64,000 nt of DNA. Source: Charina bottae. Its lineage: Eukaryota > Chordata > Lepidosauria > Squamata > Charinaidae. The position numbers and the translations under genes were made by a program. The notes below the pieces were generated by a model. The model made no database searches, was not told where the DNA came from, and saw only the letters and a program-made list of their open reading frames with translations. The DNA lies in NCBI GenBank assembly GCA_023362775.1, contig JALMGJ010000002.1, positions 59,235,914 to 59,299,913 of the forward strand, given 5' to 3'. Below, in pieces: positions 21,993 through 32,989 of the stretch. Within the stretch, counting starts at the first letter, position 1, and each line of letters opens with the position of its first letter.

Positions 21993-22953
21993 CATGTTTA
22001 TTCTTAGTCATATATAAATCCACTGAAATCCACAAGGCAAAAGTTGTTCATGACAAAGGTATTATGGGATAATGTTCATAGAGTAAATCCAGTTCATTCA
22101 TAAGAATGATGAACACACTAAAAGTTCTAGTTTATTTTTTGTAGAGTACATCACTTTTGCCCTTTCTTGTATATCACTTTACATTGAAGAAATGGTTGCT
22201 TCCTTCAAACTTTAGTTGTGACCAAATGCAATTTTAAGTTTTTCCCAGCCAATGAACAAATATAGAAGTTCTTATTAACAGCTTAGTGTTGCTATGAACC
22301 CCCTATCCTATCCTTTATGTCCAAAAAAGCATATAGGTTGTTTCTTCCATAGATACAAATGGATTTTTGAGAAATGAAGTGATGGACATATTTTCTTTTT
22401 TCTGTAACTGTTTCTTGTCTGATGTTCATGTTACTACTTCATATCAAATAGGAAACATTTTCAAACAGATTTATCTCTAGATATAGCTGAGTGAACAAAA
22501 CTTAGTGCTGAAGAAGAAAAAATCACATTAACGGATGTCACTGCCTGGATCCAGGGCTCTCCTGCCACTCTCAACCTCTTCCTCACTCTTTTGTAAGCGT
22601 CAGCAGTGAAAATTTTGAGTCGATAACAGTCTTATTCATCCTTACGGTAGTGCATTGTAGAGTATTGTGTAGGAGAGTGCTATATATGTCACACAGCAAT
22701 TTTACAGTTATGATTCCCAGAGTGATCTTTGTTAAAGAAGCAAGCAGTTGAGTTGATTGATAGGTGACAGATACTTATTTTAAAGTTAAATTGTGTTGGG
22801 CTCGCTGAATACTGTGTAGAATCACATTTTTGGTTCATTAGCTTTAAGCATTAAATGTTCAACAGGATCTATAAAGAATTAACAGCATTAGCATATTTTA
22901 ATCAGTACTAATGCATGAATCCCATGGTAGTATTTATAGATAATACTAATTAT
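21993..22953. other. No gene seen
   Basis: AT-rich, apparently low-copy sequence with no recognisable feature. Confidence 0.5.
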
Positions 22954-22968
22954 CTGTACTAAACTATA

Positions 22969-23302
22969 GTAAAGGTAAAGGTTCCTCCCGCACATTTGTG
23001 CAGTCGTGTCCGACTCTAGGGGCCGGTGTTCATCTCCGTTTGTTAGCCGAAGAGCCAGCGTTGTCCGAAGACACTTCCACGGTCATGTGGCTGCATGACG
23101 CGTGCGGAACGCTGTTACCTACCTACTGAAGTGGTTCCTATTCATCTACTTGCATTTGCATGCTTTCAAATTGCTAGGTTGGCAAGAGCTGGGGCTAGTG
23201 CGGGAGCTCACTCAGTCACGTGGGGCTAGGGATTCGAACCTCCAAACTTGCAATCTTCCGATCGACAAGCCTGGCGTCTTACCCACTGAGCCACCACGCC
23301 CC
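22969..23302 (-). mobile_element. Sauria-type SINE with 15-bp TSD
   Basis: 334-bp minus-strand copy with full head (complement 'gtggctcagtgggtaagacg', B box 'ggttcgaatccct'), body and BovB-like tail with ACCTTT end. Perfect 15-bp duplications (ctgtactaaactata) lie at 22954-22968 and 23303-23317. It is the cleanest minus-strand copy. Confidence 0.92.
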
Positions 23303-23496
23303 CTGTACTAAACTATACTATGTACTAAAAGATAATGCTTATTATAGAACCGTTTTTGTTCAGTTTTGTGGAATTAAAAATTTTTCAGCTATTTTGTTTA
23401 CCTATTTTTTTAAAATAAAAACACCTACAAGAGTCATGTTAGATTGGCAACCAATATTTTTTTTTAATATTCTATTAAATGTATCTTATTTATTCA

Positions 23497-23815
23497 TTCA
23501 TTTATTTAAAACATTTATATGACCACCCATCTTAAACCAAACTCTGGATGGCTCACAGCCCAAGGATAAAAATGATATATACCAACAATAAAATAAAAAC
23601 AGTAAAACAGAAAACAAGACCTGGTACCACAGCTAAAGTTTCTGATGCGGCCCACAACACATTTGTCCCATGTCCATCTTATCTTATCCCTGTGCTTCGG
23701 GGGAAAGCTAGGGCTTAAGTGCTTTTCAGAAGGTTAAAATGGTAGGGGCCCTGCCGGATCTCAGGAGGAAGGGTGTTCCATAAGGTAGGCGCTGCCACGT
23801 TAAATTTGTGCTAAC
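23497..23815 (-). mobile_element. LINE 3' end, CR1/L2 group
   Basis: The plus strand reads 'tttatttaaaacatttatat', 'gaccacccatcttaaaccaa' and 'ggatggctcacagcccaagg', then the C-rich part with 'ggtgttccataaggtaggcg'. Similar order recurs at 59262, so it is a repeated LINE 3' end distinct from the 'aaccgcccagagt' type. Confidence 0.6.
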
Positions 23816-24441
23816 CTGTGCTTTTGTGAATACGTATATAAATAATAATATTAAAACATCAACATTATACTTTGAAGAAATATGTAACTAATACTGAATT
23901 TGGGGATGCTTCAAAAACATTTTTGAAAATAGAACTTATTTTCCTGTGATTTGGGGTTCATTTGGTTACATACAAATCTCATCACTGGTTACTCTGCATT
24001 GAACTGAGATAGGAGTTGTCAACATGGACCAGAAACTGCACAGTGATCTCCAGGAAATTTTCAGCTGCTTAAATACCTCCTCTTCTCTTCAGTGCCACTT
24101 GTCAAGCCTCTGTAAAACTGCAGAACCTTTCAAAGAAAAGAAGATAATTCTAATGGGTATATACAGAAGTTTTCTGAACTAGTTCTTTGGAATTGTTCCA
24201 GACTCCAGTCTCTATGTGACAACTTTTCCCCCCTAGGATGGTTACTTGCATCATTGCTCATCAAATACAATTATGTAATGATCTTGTATTCTTCTCCCAC
24301 TGAACCTTCCTTCCTATATGATAAAAGTTATCATATATTTGTAATATAATAAAAAATATAATATTTCAGTTAGATATTGCCAAATGACATACTTCCTCTA
24401 GTGTGGGTTTTTCAGAGTTCATGAAAAGCTTTGACACAGTA
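23816..24441. other. No gene seen
   Basis: AT-rich spacer with no recognisable feature. Confidence 0.5.
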
Positions 24442-24850
24442 CAGGTAGTCCTCGACTTACAATCGTTTGTTTAATGATGGTCTGAAGTTACAATGGTCTC
24501 AGGACGGGTGCTTACAGCCTGTAAAGCGCTTCTCAGCATCACAAAACATTGTACCTCCCCCCGCGGTCACATGATCACATTTCTGGTGCTTGGCAACTGG
24601 CTCATATTTACAACCGGTTGCAGCATCATGTGATCGCGTTTTATGACTTTTTTGCAGCTTTCCAGAAAAAAACACCCATTGGGGAAGCACTTAATGACTG
24701 TGGTGTTTGCTTAATGACCCTTGATTCGCTTAATGACTGCTGTAAAAATGGACATAAAATTGGGTCCAGTCACGTGACTTGACTTATGACCACAATGACT
24801 TACGATGGAAATTCCAGTCCCGATTGTGGTCGTAAGTTGAGAACTACCTG
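24442..24850. mobile_element. Tigger-like MITE
   Basis: 409 bp bounded by TA+CAGGTAGTCCTCGACTTAC and GTAAGTTGAGAACTACCTG+TA. The terminal inverted repeats extend more than 20 bp. The interior carries several 'cttaatgac' and 'cacatgatc' words in both orientations. No transposase frame. Confidence 0.88.
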
Positions 24851-24852
24851 TA

Positions 24853-25694
24853 TCTCAAATATGTTTAGCTTCTTGAGTTCTAGCTTTGTGCAGTATCAAA
24901 TGTAAACTAATCTGAGTTGTTTTCATGACAATGAGATGGTTTACCTATTCTGGAAGGCCTCGTAGGAATTGTCCTTCTTAATCCCACAGTTCATATCAAG
25001 CTTCTCTTTCCTCTACCTAATCTGGGTAAAAGCTACTACAGAACAAAGAAACAGCACTAAGACTGCAGAGTCGTGGCTGCCATTTTCTCCCTCGGTTTGC
25101 GAACATGACTCACCAGCACCAGCTAAGATATGTCACAATTGCTCTCTGGGATACATTCTAATTATATGGGCGCTGTATATACGATAACCCTTTCATTCTG
25201 GAACAGCAACACATAATTCTCTAGCCAAAATTACAACCAGCAAAATTGTTAAATAAGCTAACAGGTGAGTCTAGTATGAATTTGATGAGAATTTTTCTTT
25301 CACGTTCAATTAAAAGAATTGAAAAAGTATTTTTACAGGAGAAGAGAATAGCTTATAAGGATACAATGAAATCTGTTCTTACAAGGTGGCTTGCAAATGC
25401 AATAAGAAAACCAGATGACAAACACATCCAAATTGTTAAAATCACAAAAATCAGGATTAAAATAATGCAAATTCACATATGACTTGTAATGACTGCATTA
25501 AAAGTGGTAAGCAAAAATGCTGCAGTAGTTTTTTTCCCTTTTTCTATTGTGGCCAATATCTTCAGTTAGATTGCTGTAAGTATTTAAGCATTGTTATAGC
25601 AGAGCTGAATTAAACGTAATTAGGTTTCACTAATTATGATTTGGAGAACAGTTTTTTCTGCTAGTCAGCAGAGCATGTTAAGAGTACCAAAATA
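24853..25694. other. No gene seen
   Basis: Mixed-composition sequence with no recognisable gene or repeat terminus. Confidence 0.45.
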
Positions 25695-26185
25695 ATCTAT
25701 TTATTTATTATAAAACAATCCAAGGCTGCTTATTAAAATAATCTGTTAGTGCTGAATAGAAGAAAATATAAACACAAAGCAATTACATAAAAGTCAGTAT
25801 GAGCATCAATATATGAATTTTAATAAAATCAGTATAGCATCATATTAGAAGGACTGAGCAAAGATATCATCAAAGTTGTTGTAAACACAGGACTGAGTGC
25901 CTCTCCTGTAGCTGTGGGGAAAGGATCCCAAAGCCAAAGGGTAGGAGATCTTTTAAAACTCCTGGGAAAGAGGAGGAGGGGGCTGCTGGAGAGACTGCAT
26001 CACCACCACGGCCCTCAATGTTGCTTTGAATAGGGGGATCTCAGCATGGAAACACAATCCCATTCCCTACTCCTAACCTGCTCCAGCACAAAACAAGTTT
26101 CCCTCTCTTAGACCCCAAGACTCGACCCCTTGGATAGTCCCATCAACCCTAGGGGATCAATATTGACCACTTTGGGGAATCCTGG
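25695..26185 (-). mobile_element. Possible decayed LINE 3' end
   Basis: The plus strand starts with 'tttatttattataaaacaat' followed by 'ccaaggctgcttattaaaat', then a richer section. This resembles the arrangement of the LINE ends at 23497 and 59262 but is too diverged for a firm call. Confidence 0.35.
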
Positions 26186-27327
26186 TCTAGAAGTATACCA
26201 TGATTACTGGTTCAGAAAGCCACAGAGTTTCTGCAAAAGAGTAACATTCTCCCTGTCTCTCCCCCACAAAAATAATCCATCAGGGTAACCAAAGTTGTTT
26301 CTAACTGAAAACTGGGTCCAAATACAGAGATAAATGAAGCACAATAATCGGGTTTTTTCAGAATAATTGAACCTCTGTTTGCTGCTGTCCTTTAGTGAAA
26401 GAGAACATTTTTCAAGATTTTCACTTAATGAATACTTAGAATACTTACCTCCATTATTAACAGTCCCATATTTCACAGATTTTATTTCTGAACAGATTTT
26501 AAATTGGTGATTAAAGCTTTATATCATTCTTTTTAAAAAAAGTATAAATCTTTGGTTTTAACTGGTTTCTACCACACTTAATCCTTTGATGTCAACTTCA
26601 TGAGGAGACAGTTTACATATTCTTTACCCCCTAAGTGCGTCAAATGTATAGTTGTTCTTTAGTTTTTTTGGAAAGCAGTTTCACCCTAGCTTCCCTGAAA
26701 TTGAATGGAAATAAATACTGCCCTTTTGAATCCACATTTTTTAAATCCATATTTTGGTCCCAGGCAATTTAAGGGAATTGCTCCTGAGATTCTTTGTACA
26801 GCTGGAGTCTGTTAGTTCTAGCTCAGACTGCTGACTGGCACACGGAGGGTATCAGGGGAGGCGAGGGAAGAGAAAAGCTTTCTGAAAGAGCTTGGCATGC
26901 TCCATGATGAGAGTCGGTTTCAGGCAGCTGGGTACTGATCCCGGGCAGCCTAGTGATCAACGTTACAGAGCTGTAGGTAGAATACCTGAACTTGAAGCCT
27001 TGTGAACTGTGCACACCATAGTGTCTACTTGCTGAGAGTTATTTAGGGGAAAAGTAGTATCTCTGGTAAAAGGAATGTGATGATTCATATGGCAGAACAA
27101 TAAAAGGAATATTTGGTTGCTTAAAGTGTTGATTTTACTTTCTAAATTAACCTTGTTCATATAAAACCTTTTCAAAATCTAATTTGTACACAGGCAGCAT
27201 ATTCAGAAGAAATGTAATTTTATAGGAATACTATAATATTTCCTTTCTTCATGTAAAACTTTATTTTAATTCATAATAATGACCCAAACAATTTCAAATT
27301 TAATACATCACCCTCTAATATTCAGTA
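26186..27327. other. No gene seen
   Basis: Low-copy-looking sequence. A somewhat GC-richer block at 26800-26990 has no supportable frame or splice sites. Confidence 0.45.
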
Positions 27328-27544
27328 CAGGTAGTCCTCGTTTAGTGACTGCCTCATGTAGTGACCATTCGCAGTCATGACAGTGATGAAAAAGTAACTT
27401 TGTGACCAATCCTCACATTTATGACCGACACAAGTCTGTAAAGCAAAGGAAAGCTGAAGTAAGATCTTAAGCACAGCCACAGTTTCAGTTAGCGACTGTT
27501 TTGCTTAATGACTGAGTTGCTGGTCACTAAATGAGGACTATTTG
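27328..27544. mobile_element. Tigger-like MITE, short subtype
   Basis: 217 bp from TA+CAGGTAGTCCTCGTTTAGTG to AAATGAGGACTATTTG+TA. It shares the interior 'gcaaaggaaagctgaagtaa' with the copy at 31871, so the two form one subfamily without GC-rich cargo. Confidence 0.88.
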
Positions 27545-27639
27545 TATTTTAAGGGATGTCTTCTCTAGAATTGTGTAAACCTGGTGCAAAATAACTTTAT
27601 ATCCATAAAATCCATAACACTATATATGTATTCTTCCAG

Positions 27640-27680
27640 GTGAGAGTGAACTGAAACAGGATTCTGTATTATGCCTTGAA
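27640..27680 (+). other. Candidate 41-nt exon or recursive splice site
   Basis: The sequence reads tattcttccag|GTGAGAG...CTTGAA|GTAAGTA: a 3' splice site, 41 nt, then a near-consensus donor. One frame is open across it (ESELKQDSVLCLE). The 3' site is immediately followed by GTGAGA, so it could also work as a juxtaposed acceptor-donor, the arrangement of vertebrate recursive splice sites followed by a short exon. The length is not a multiple of three. The pyrimidine tract is weak and no neighbouring exon is seen. Confidence 0.3.
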
Positions 27681-28000
27681 GTAAGTACCGTTCCATTTCA
27701 GATTTCTTTTTTTTTTTGTTATTTTTTTCGCATTATAATATTTCTCTGTCACTGAAAGAAAAGAAAAATGCTTATGCTGGTCTCTTCCATACTTATTGCC
27801 CTGTACCCAAAAATAGAAATCAAGGTACCAATCATACAGATAGTATGTAAGGAAGTATTAGAGAAGGAAAATTTTCTCCCAGGTAAATTCTGGAGATGTT
27901 TCTCACATGTAAAGCAAGCTGATTAAAAAGGAACTGTGGAATAAAAGAATTGAAGAAGAAAGAACAAGCCAAGCTATAAGAGAAACTGAAAATATTTATA
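27681..28000. other. No gene seen
   Basis: AT-rich DNA with a poly-T stretch near 27708, downstream of the candidate exon. Confidence 0.5.
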
Positions 28001-28199
28001 CAGGGTGTCCCAAAGGCAGGCCCCATAGACAGTGTATTATATAAATTACATTAAATGTTTGAATTGGTTGCTATTTTCTTCCAAACAGTTTGGACTTATG
28101 ACCTTTGACCATTCCTAAGTACAGTAACATTTTATCTGAAAAAATAATTAATAAAACACATTGTGATTGGCCTATGGGGCTGACTTTTGGTACACCCTA
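28001..28199. mobile_element. Mariner-like MITE
   Basis: 199 bp with left end TA+CAGGGTGTCCCAAAGG and right end CTTTTGGTACACCCTA+TA. The inverted repeats are about 30 bp with few mismatches and include 'ccccatag/ctatgggg'. TA duplication and CAGGGTGT-type ends fit Tc1/mariner. No transposase is encoded. Confidence 0.65.
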
Positions 28200-28942
28200 T
28201 ATATGTGTGTGTGTGTGTGTATGATTATAATAAAGAGATGAGAATGAAATGACCCTGAAAAATTCTTGGTTCTGTAGTGTAATTATCCCTAATTACATAT
28301 TAAGAATCATTATGTTAATTGTAGTCTTCAGCCATCAGCCAGAATCTGGCCTTAGGAGAGCTTTAGTCTACTAAATCAAAGTCCAAAGAAACTTCTGTGT
28401 AGGGTCACAAGCTTTTTTTTTTTTAGTTTTGTTTTAAGTAGTAAACAAACTCTAAAGAAAACACAGAGACAGCTATGATTAGAAACCTTATGTGAAGACA
28501 AAATAGGAGGTGGTTGTTGTTTTTAAAGAGTTTAATGTGTTTCAGCCAAATATGCTTTGTATATTACAAAGTCAGCATTAAATGTCACATTTGCATTAAG
28601 GAATTATAGTAGGATTCATGTATGCTTGATGTAAAAATACAAATATTCAGCAGCTGCAAAATGATTGCAAGGAAGACTAAATGCGCATTTGTAGTGCTAC
28701 TTGCATTTCATCAAATATGGAAAAATACTTTAGGCAAAAGTGCTATGCAAAACAAATTGAGTTTCGATCATATTTGATTTGCAAATTAAAAAGAAAAAAA
28801 ACTAAAATATATAAAACGGTATCTGTAAAATGGGAGCTATATACATAAGGCACCCATTTAGGCTTGTCTCTTGCCTTTTCTTGGTACCATCCTGAAGTTT
28901 ATGATCACCATCTCAGAGAACATTTTTTCTAACAGTATAGTA
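28200..28942. other. No gene seen
   Basis: AT-rich, with a short (GT)n at about 28203-28221. No gene feature. Confidence 0.5.
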
Positions 28943-29077
28943 TAGTGTTTCTCAACCTTGGCAACTTTAAGAGCTGCGGAATTCAACTCCCAGAATCCCC
29001 CAGCCAGCCATGCTGACTGTGGAATTCTGGGAGTTGAAGTCCACACCTCTTAAAGTTGCCAAGGTTGAGAAACACTG
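28943..29077. mobile_element. Palindromic hAT MITE
   Basis: 135 bp. Almost the whole element is one inverted repeat ('gtttctcaaccttggcaact' ... 'ggttgagaaacactg') around a small centre near 29005. A perfect 8-bp duplication gtatagta lies at 28935-28942 and 29078-29085. Its ends differ from the CAGAGCTTTCC family, so it is a second hAT MITE family. Confidence 0.92.
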
Positions 29078-29129
29078 GTATAGTACTTGTAGAGACAGAG
29101 TTCTCATCAGTAACCAGTATATACTGAAG

Positions 29130-29247
29130 ATTTTTATTATAATTGTTTTTATATATTTATTGTTTTATTTGATTTTTATATGCCGCCCAGAGTCACTTCT
29201 TGTGAGACAGATGGCCATATACATTTAATAAATAAATAAATAAATAA
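29130..29247 (+). mobile_element. L2/CR1-group LINE 3' tail
   Basis: Truncated tail with 'tatgccgcccagagtcactt' and 'gagacagatggccatataca', ending in AAAT repeats (29226-29247). Confidence 0.75.
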
Positions 29248-29536
29248 TTTTGTTGCCTTAAATTAAAACAGTAACCCCTAATCTGAAATTCTCCAGGTGT
29301 TTTGAGATTACAGTGTTCTAACCCACTATAGTGGATGAGTAATTTGAGGGGTTGCAGTTAGCAGCATAGATGGGGAGAGTCTTAGAATCTAGAGTTAGCA
29401 TAGGTGGTTGATGAAGTCAGTCAAGCCATTAAAATCCCCAGTTCAAGTATCACCTCTTCCAGAGTCAAGCTAGATAACTTCTAGCAAGTTATTGTTTTCA
29501 TTCTTAATCACATATAGCAATATAGGGGTAATAATT

Positions 29537-29860
29537 AAAAGGTAAAGGTTCCCCCCGCACATTTGTGCAATCATGTCTGACTCTAGGGGCCGGTGCTCAT
29601 CTCCGTTTGTTAGCCGAAGAGCCAGCGCTGTCCGAAGACGCTTCCACGGTCATGTGGCTGGCATGCACGCGGAACGCTGTTACCTACCCACCGAAGTGGT
29701 ACCTATTAATCTGTTTGCATTTGCATGCTTTCGAATAGCTAGGTTGGCAAGAGCTGGGGCTAGTGCGGGAGCTCACTCCATCACGCGGGGCTAGGGATTC
29801 GAACCTCCGTGCGATCTTCTGATCGACAAGCCTGGCATCTTACCCGCTGAGCCACCACGA
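29537..29860 (-). mobile_element. Sauria-type SINE
   Basis: Minus-strand copy with the BovB-like tail at its left (complement of 'ggggggaacctttacctttt') and the tRNA-like head at its right ('ggttcgaatccct', 'ggctcagcgggtaagatg'). I find no convincing target duplication; the extreme head is lost. Confidence 0.88.
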
Positions 29861-30929
29861 TTACATTACTATAAAATGGTATTGTAAGTGTACAAATATT
29901 ATGAATGTGAAGTATTTTGAATGTTCTTTATTTTTTAAAATTATACTGCAAATGGGGAACCAAAAAAGAGGAGGAAAAATGTTTTGAAAAAGATATTTAA
30001 AATAGAAGCATCCTGTTCATTAAAAATGTCATCTTATTACAAATAATAAAATAGGGTCAATTAGCATTCTTGACAACAAGCTGGCAACCCTAGGAGAACA
30101 CATGAATAATTCAAATGTGGAAAAATGAGAAGAATTGACAAAATAAATATTTTAATGATCTGGCCATCTGTAACCATTTGAGAGAGAGAGAATAAATCTG
30201 AGATTAAAAGAAGAGCACTGGGGGAACGATTATTGATTGATTTTAAAATCCCCCACATATTACCTTTCAAAGGCGGTTATGAAGACTTTGTAGATTTCCA
30301 TGAATTGTAGAATTAATCTGGCATGTAAATGTGGACAAGAGCTCCCACTAAAACAAATAAAAAACTTTTAAGCAGGAAAGGCTAGCAAAAGATTTATCAA
30401 GAATCCTTCCATATTTGGTCTTAAAAAATGATGTTTTTGACTGACAACAATAAGGTTGTCATGACTGTTGCTTAGGCACGTTTATTTGTTCCATATTAAA
30501 CTGCAAGATCAGCAGCTCACCTCATAAACTGCTCATTACAGTACCAGAATTCCAATGAAGGAAAAAGTAATTAAAAGACCTCAGAAAAGAAGCTTGACTT
30601 TTTATGCTCAGCTTACATCTTGCTCATCAATCCTATCCAAGTTTTTTTAATGAACATTATGTTACATACTTTTGCATCTCATGATCTCATCTTTCCTATA
30701 TAAGTACTGCATCAAGATGTCAATGTCTGCAAAAGGTTGCATAGATAATTTTTTTATAAAGAAATATAGTGTGACACTGAATTCATTTGCATTTTTTGAT
30801 AATCATGAAATGTATGTACTATTTTGTTTGATTAATATTATAAAATCCATTACTCGCAGTATTAGAACTGTCTTTTGCCTCATTGTTTGAGCTGTTATTA
30901 TTACTAGATTTTTAACCCTTTTTTATATA
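29861..30929. other. No gene seen
   Basis: AT-rich sequence with short frames and no recognisable feature. Confidence 0.5.
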
Positions 30930-31539
30930 CAGGTAGTCCTCGAGTTATGATGGTAATTGGGACCAGAATTTCCATCGCTAAGTGATGCAGTCATAAAGTG
31001 CAATGTCATGTGGGCATATCATTTAGCAACCGCAATCCTGGCAGTCCCCGTTGCCATCGTTAACCAAATCTCACCAGTTGTTAAGTGAGGACCCAGCCCC
31101 AAGGCTTGGTAAAGTAAGGGACTGCCTCCTCTGCCTCCTCTTCAACTCTCCTCACCCGCCTATCTCCCCATCTCTGCCCTTTTTGCCTCCCTGCACAGTG
31201 GTACTCCTCGGCGGCAGCAGTGCTGGGGCTGAAGTAGAGGCCCGGGGTAGTGGTGGCTGGCTGAGACTGCTGAAGGGCCCAGGCCTCTTATTTTAGCCCC
31301 AGTGCAGGGCGATCAAAAGGGCAGAGATATGGGGAGGAGATAGGCAGGTGGGGGAAGTTGAAGCACTCCTGCGGTCGTAAGTGCAGGCAAGCTGCCAAGC
31401 ACCCAAATTTTTATCATGTGACCCATGGGGGTGCTGCAATGGCCGCAACTTTGGAGACTGGCCATAAATACCATTCGTTCAGTGTTGCCATAACTTCGAG
31501 CAGTCGCTGAACGAATGGTCATTAAGTGAGGACTACCTG
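30930..31539. mobile_element. Tigger-like MITE with GC-rich cargo
   Basis: 610 bp from TA+CAGGTAGTCCTCGAG to AGTGAGGACTACCTG+TA. The arms are typical of the family. The centre (about 31090-31370) is GC-rich, unlike the arms, and unlike the cargo of the copy at 10263 as far as I can align by eye. No gene can be supported in the cargo. Confidence 0.82.
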
Positions 31540-31541
31540 TA

Positions 31542-31723
31542 TAACTCAAGGTGGAAAACCTACCTATGACTTTTTCCTTCAACAACCACCTTGTAAGGTG
31601 AGTTGGGCCAAGAGAGAGTGACTAGCACAAAGTCACCCAGCCAGCTTTCATGCCTAAGGGAGGCCTAGAATTCGCAGTCTCCTGGTTTCTAGGCCAGTGT
31701 TTTCACCACAACAGCAAACTGGC
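31542..31723 (-). mobile_element. SINE2 copy
   Basis: Minus-strand SINE2 lying immediately beside the MITE end: 'aactcaaggtggaaaaccta', 'gtgagttgggcc', 'gtcacccagccagctttcat' and the head 'gtgttttcaccacaacagca' complement. The spacing of 2 bp suggests the MITE landed at or next to the SINE 3' end. Confidence 0.75.
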
Positions 31724-31870
31724 TAGGAACACAGTTACTGTATAGGCATTCTTTAAAACTGAATGTTTTAAATATCACCTAACCATTCCTTTCCTTATTG
31801 TAATATTAGTGTGATTATTAATCTCAAATTCAAGTAATTTCCTTTTAATTAATTCAACTGGATCACTATA

Positions 31871-32092
31871 CAGGTAGTCCTCGTTTAGCCACTGCCTTAT
31901 ACAGCAACCATTTGCATGGTGATGAAAAAATAACTTTATGACCAATCTTTGTATTTATAACCTTCATAGGTCTGTAAAGCAAAGGAAAGCTGAAGTAAGA
32001 TCATAAACACAGTCACAGTTTCACTTAGCAACTGCTTCACTTAACGACCGAGTTGCCAGTCCCAGTTGTGGTCGCTAAATGAGGACTACTTG
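31871..32092. mobile_element. Tigger-like MITE, short subtype
   Basis: 222 bp, left end TA+CAGGTAGTCCTCGTTTAGCC and right end AAATGAGGACTACTTG. The interior 'gcaaaggaaagctgaagtaa' is shared with 27328-27544. The right TA is mutated to GA. Confidence 0.85.
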
Positions 32093-32989
32093 GAATGGAT
32101 TTATGAAATCCTTTTGATATAAGAGCAAACATTGTGTTGAAATTTTTTTCTAATCGTGTAGATGTGCATTTAGGTTAAACAGAGAAAATAAATACCTGTT
32201 CTGTTGTACTGTTTTCTGTCACACATTATGTGTCAGCTGGTATATGTTTCTTGTATATCATCTTGCAATGATACAGCAAGATGTTTGGCATGTTACTTCA
32301 CACATTGTGCTAAACCACTGTTTGATTTAACAGTGGCCTGGTCCATAGGACTTGTATTGGCTTGTTACACTGAACTGAAACCAAACAAAGGAAATAATGG
32401 TTTACCATGAGGTGTGACTCAGCCATTAACTGGAGACTGGCTGAAAGAAGGAAGAAGGGTTTGCCATCTGTTCTCCTGCTTAAACTACAGAGAGTGAAGT
32501 TGTCAGCCTGGAGAAAAAGTACTTCCTTTCAGGAAATAAAAGCTGCCTTATCAAGGCCATCAACCAGTACAGCCTGCTTGCCTTTTGCTAAGGAGTTCTG
32601 GCAGCCAGTGGAGGATGCTGGCCTGGTCTATAGAAACAGAGGCTTGCAATAGAGAGCAGGAAGAACCAGCAGCAACAATAAAGCAACAAGTAGAATAGAA
32701 GAGCTGAATATTTTGGGAGGGAGAGAGTTGGTGATTGGGTAGCTTTTAATTGGGTGGCTTTTAATTCCCACCTGGGAAGGCAGGTGGGAATGTTGTAGAA
32801 ATTTTGTTTTTTTTCAGTTACTTAAAACTAATAGCAAGGTCCTCCACATTTTCTGCTATATGGGAATTACAGTGGGCTGTGTTCTCAGGGAAGATATCTG
32901 TGGTGTCTTACACCGATTCTACCTTCCAACATTTGGTCTTAACCCCAGTGCATGGTCATTGGATTGTTAGCAGCCCTGGCACAGGCTGT
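32093..32989. other. No gene seen
   Basis: Unassigned sequence. The final 150 bp may be the upstream part of the L2 that follows. Confidence 0.4.

Noticed and set aside
26800..26990. A GC-richer block as a possible exon or conserved element.
   Set aside because: No bounded open frame with good splice sites; conservation cannot be judged from one sequence.
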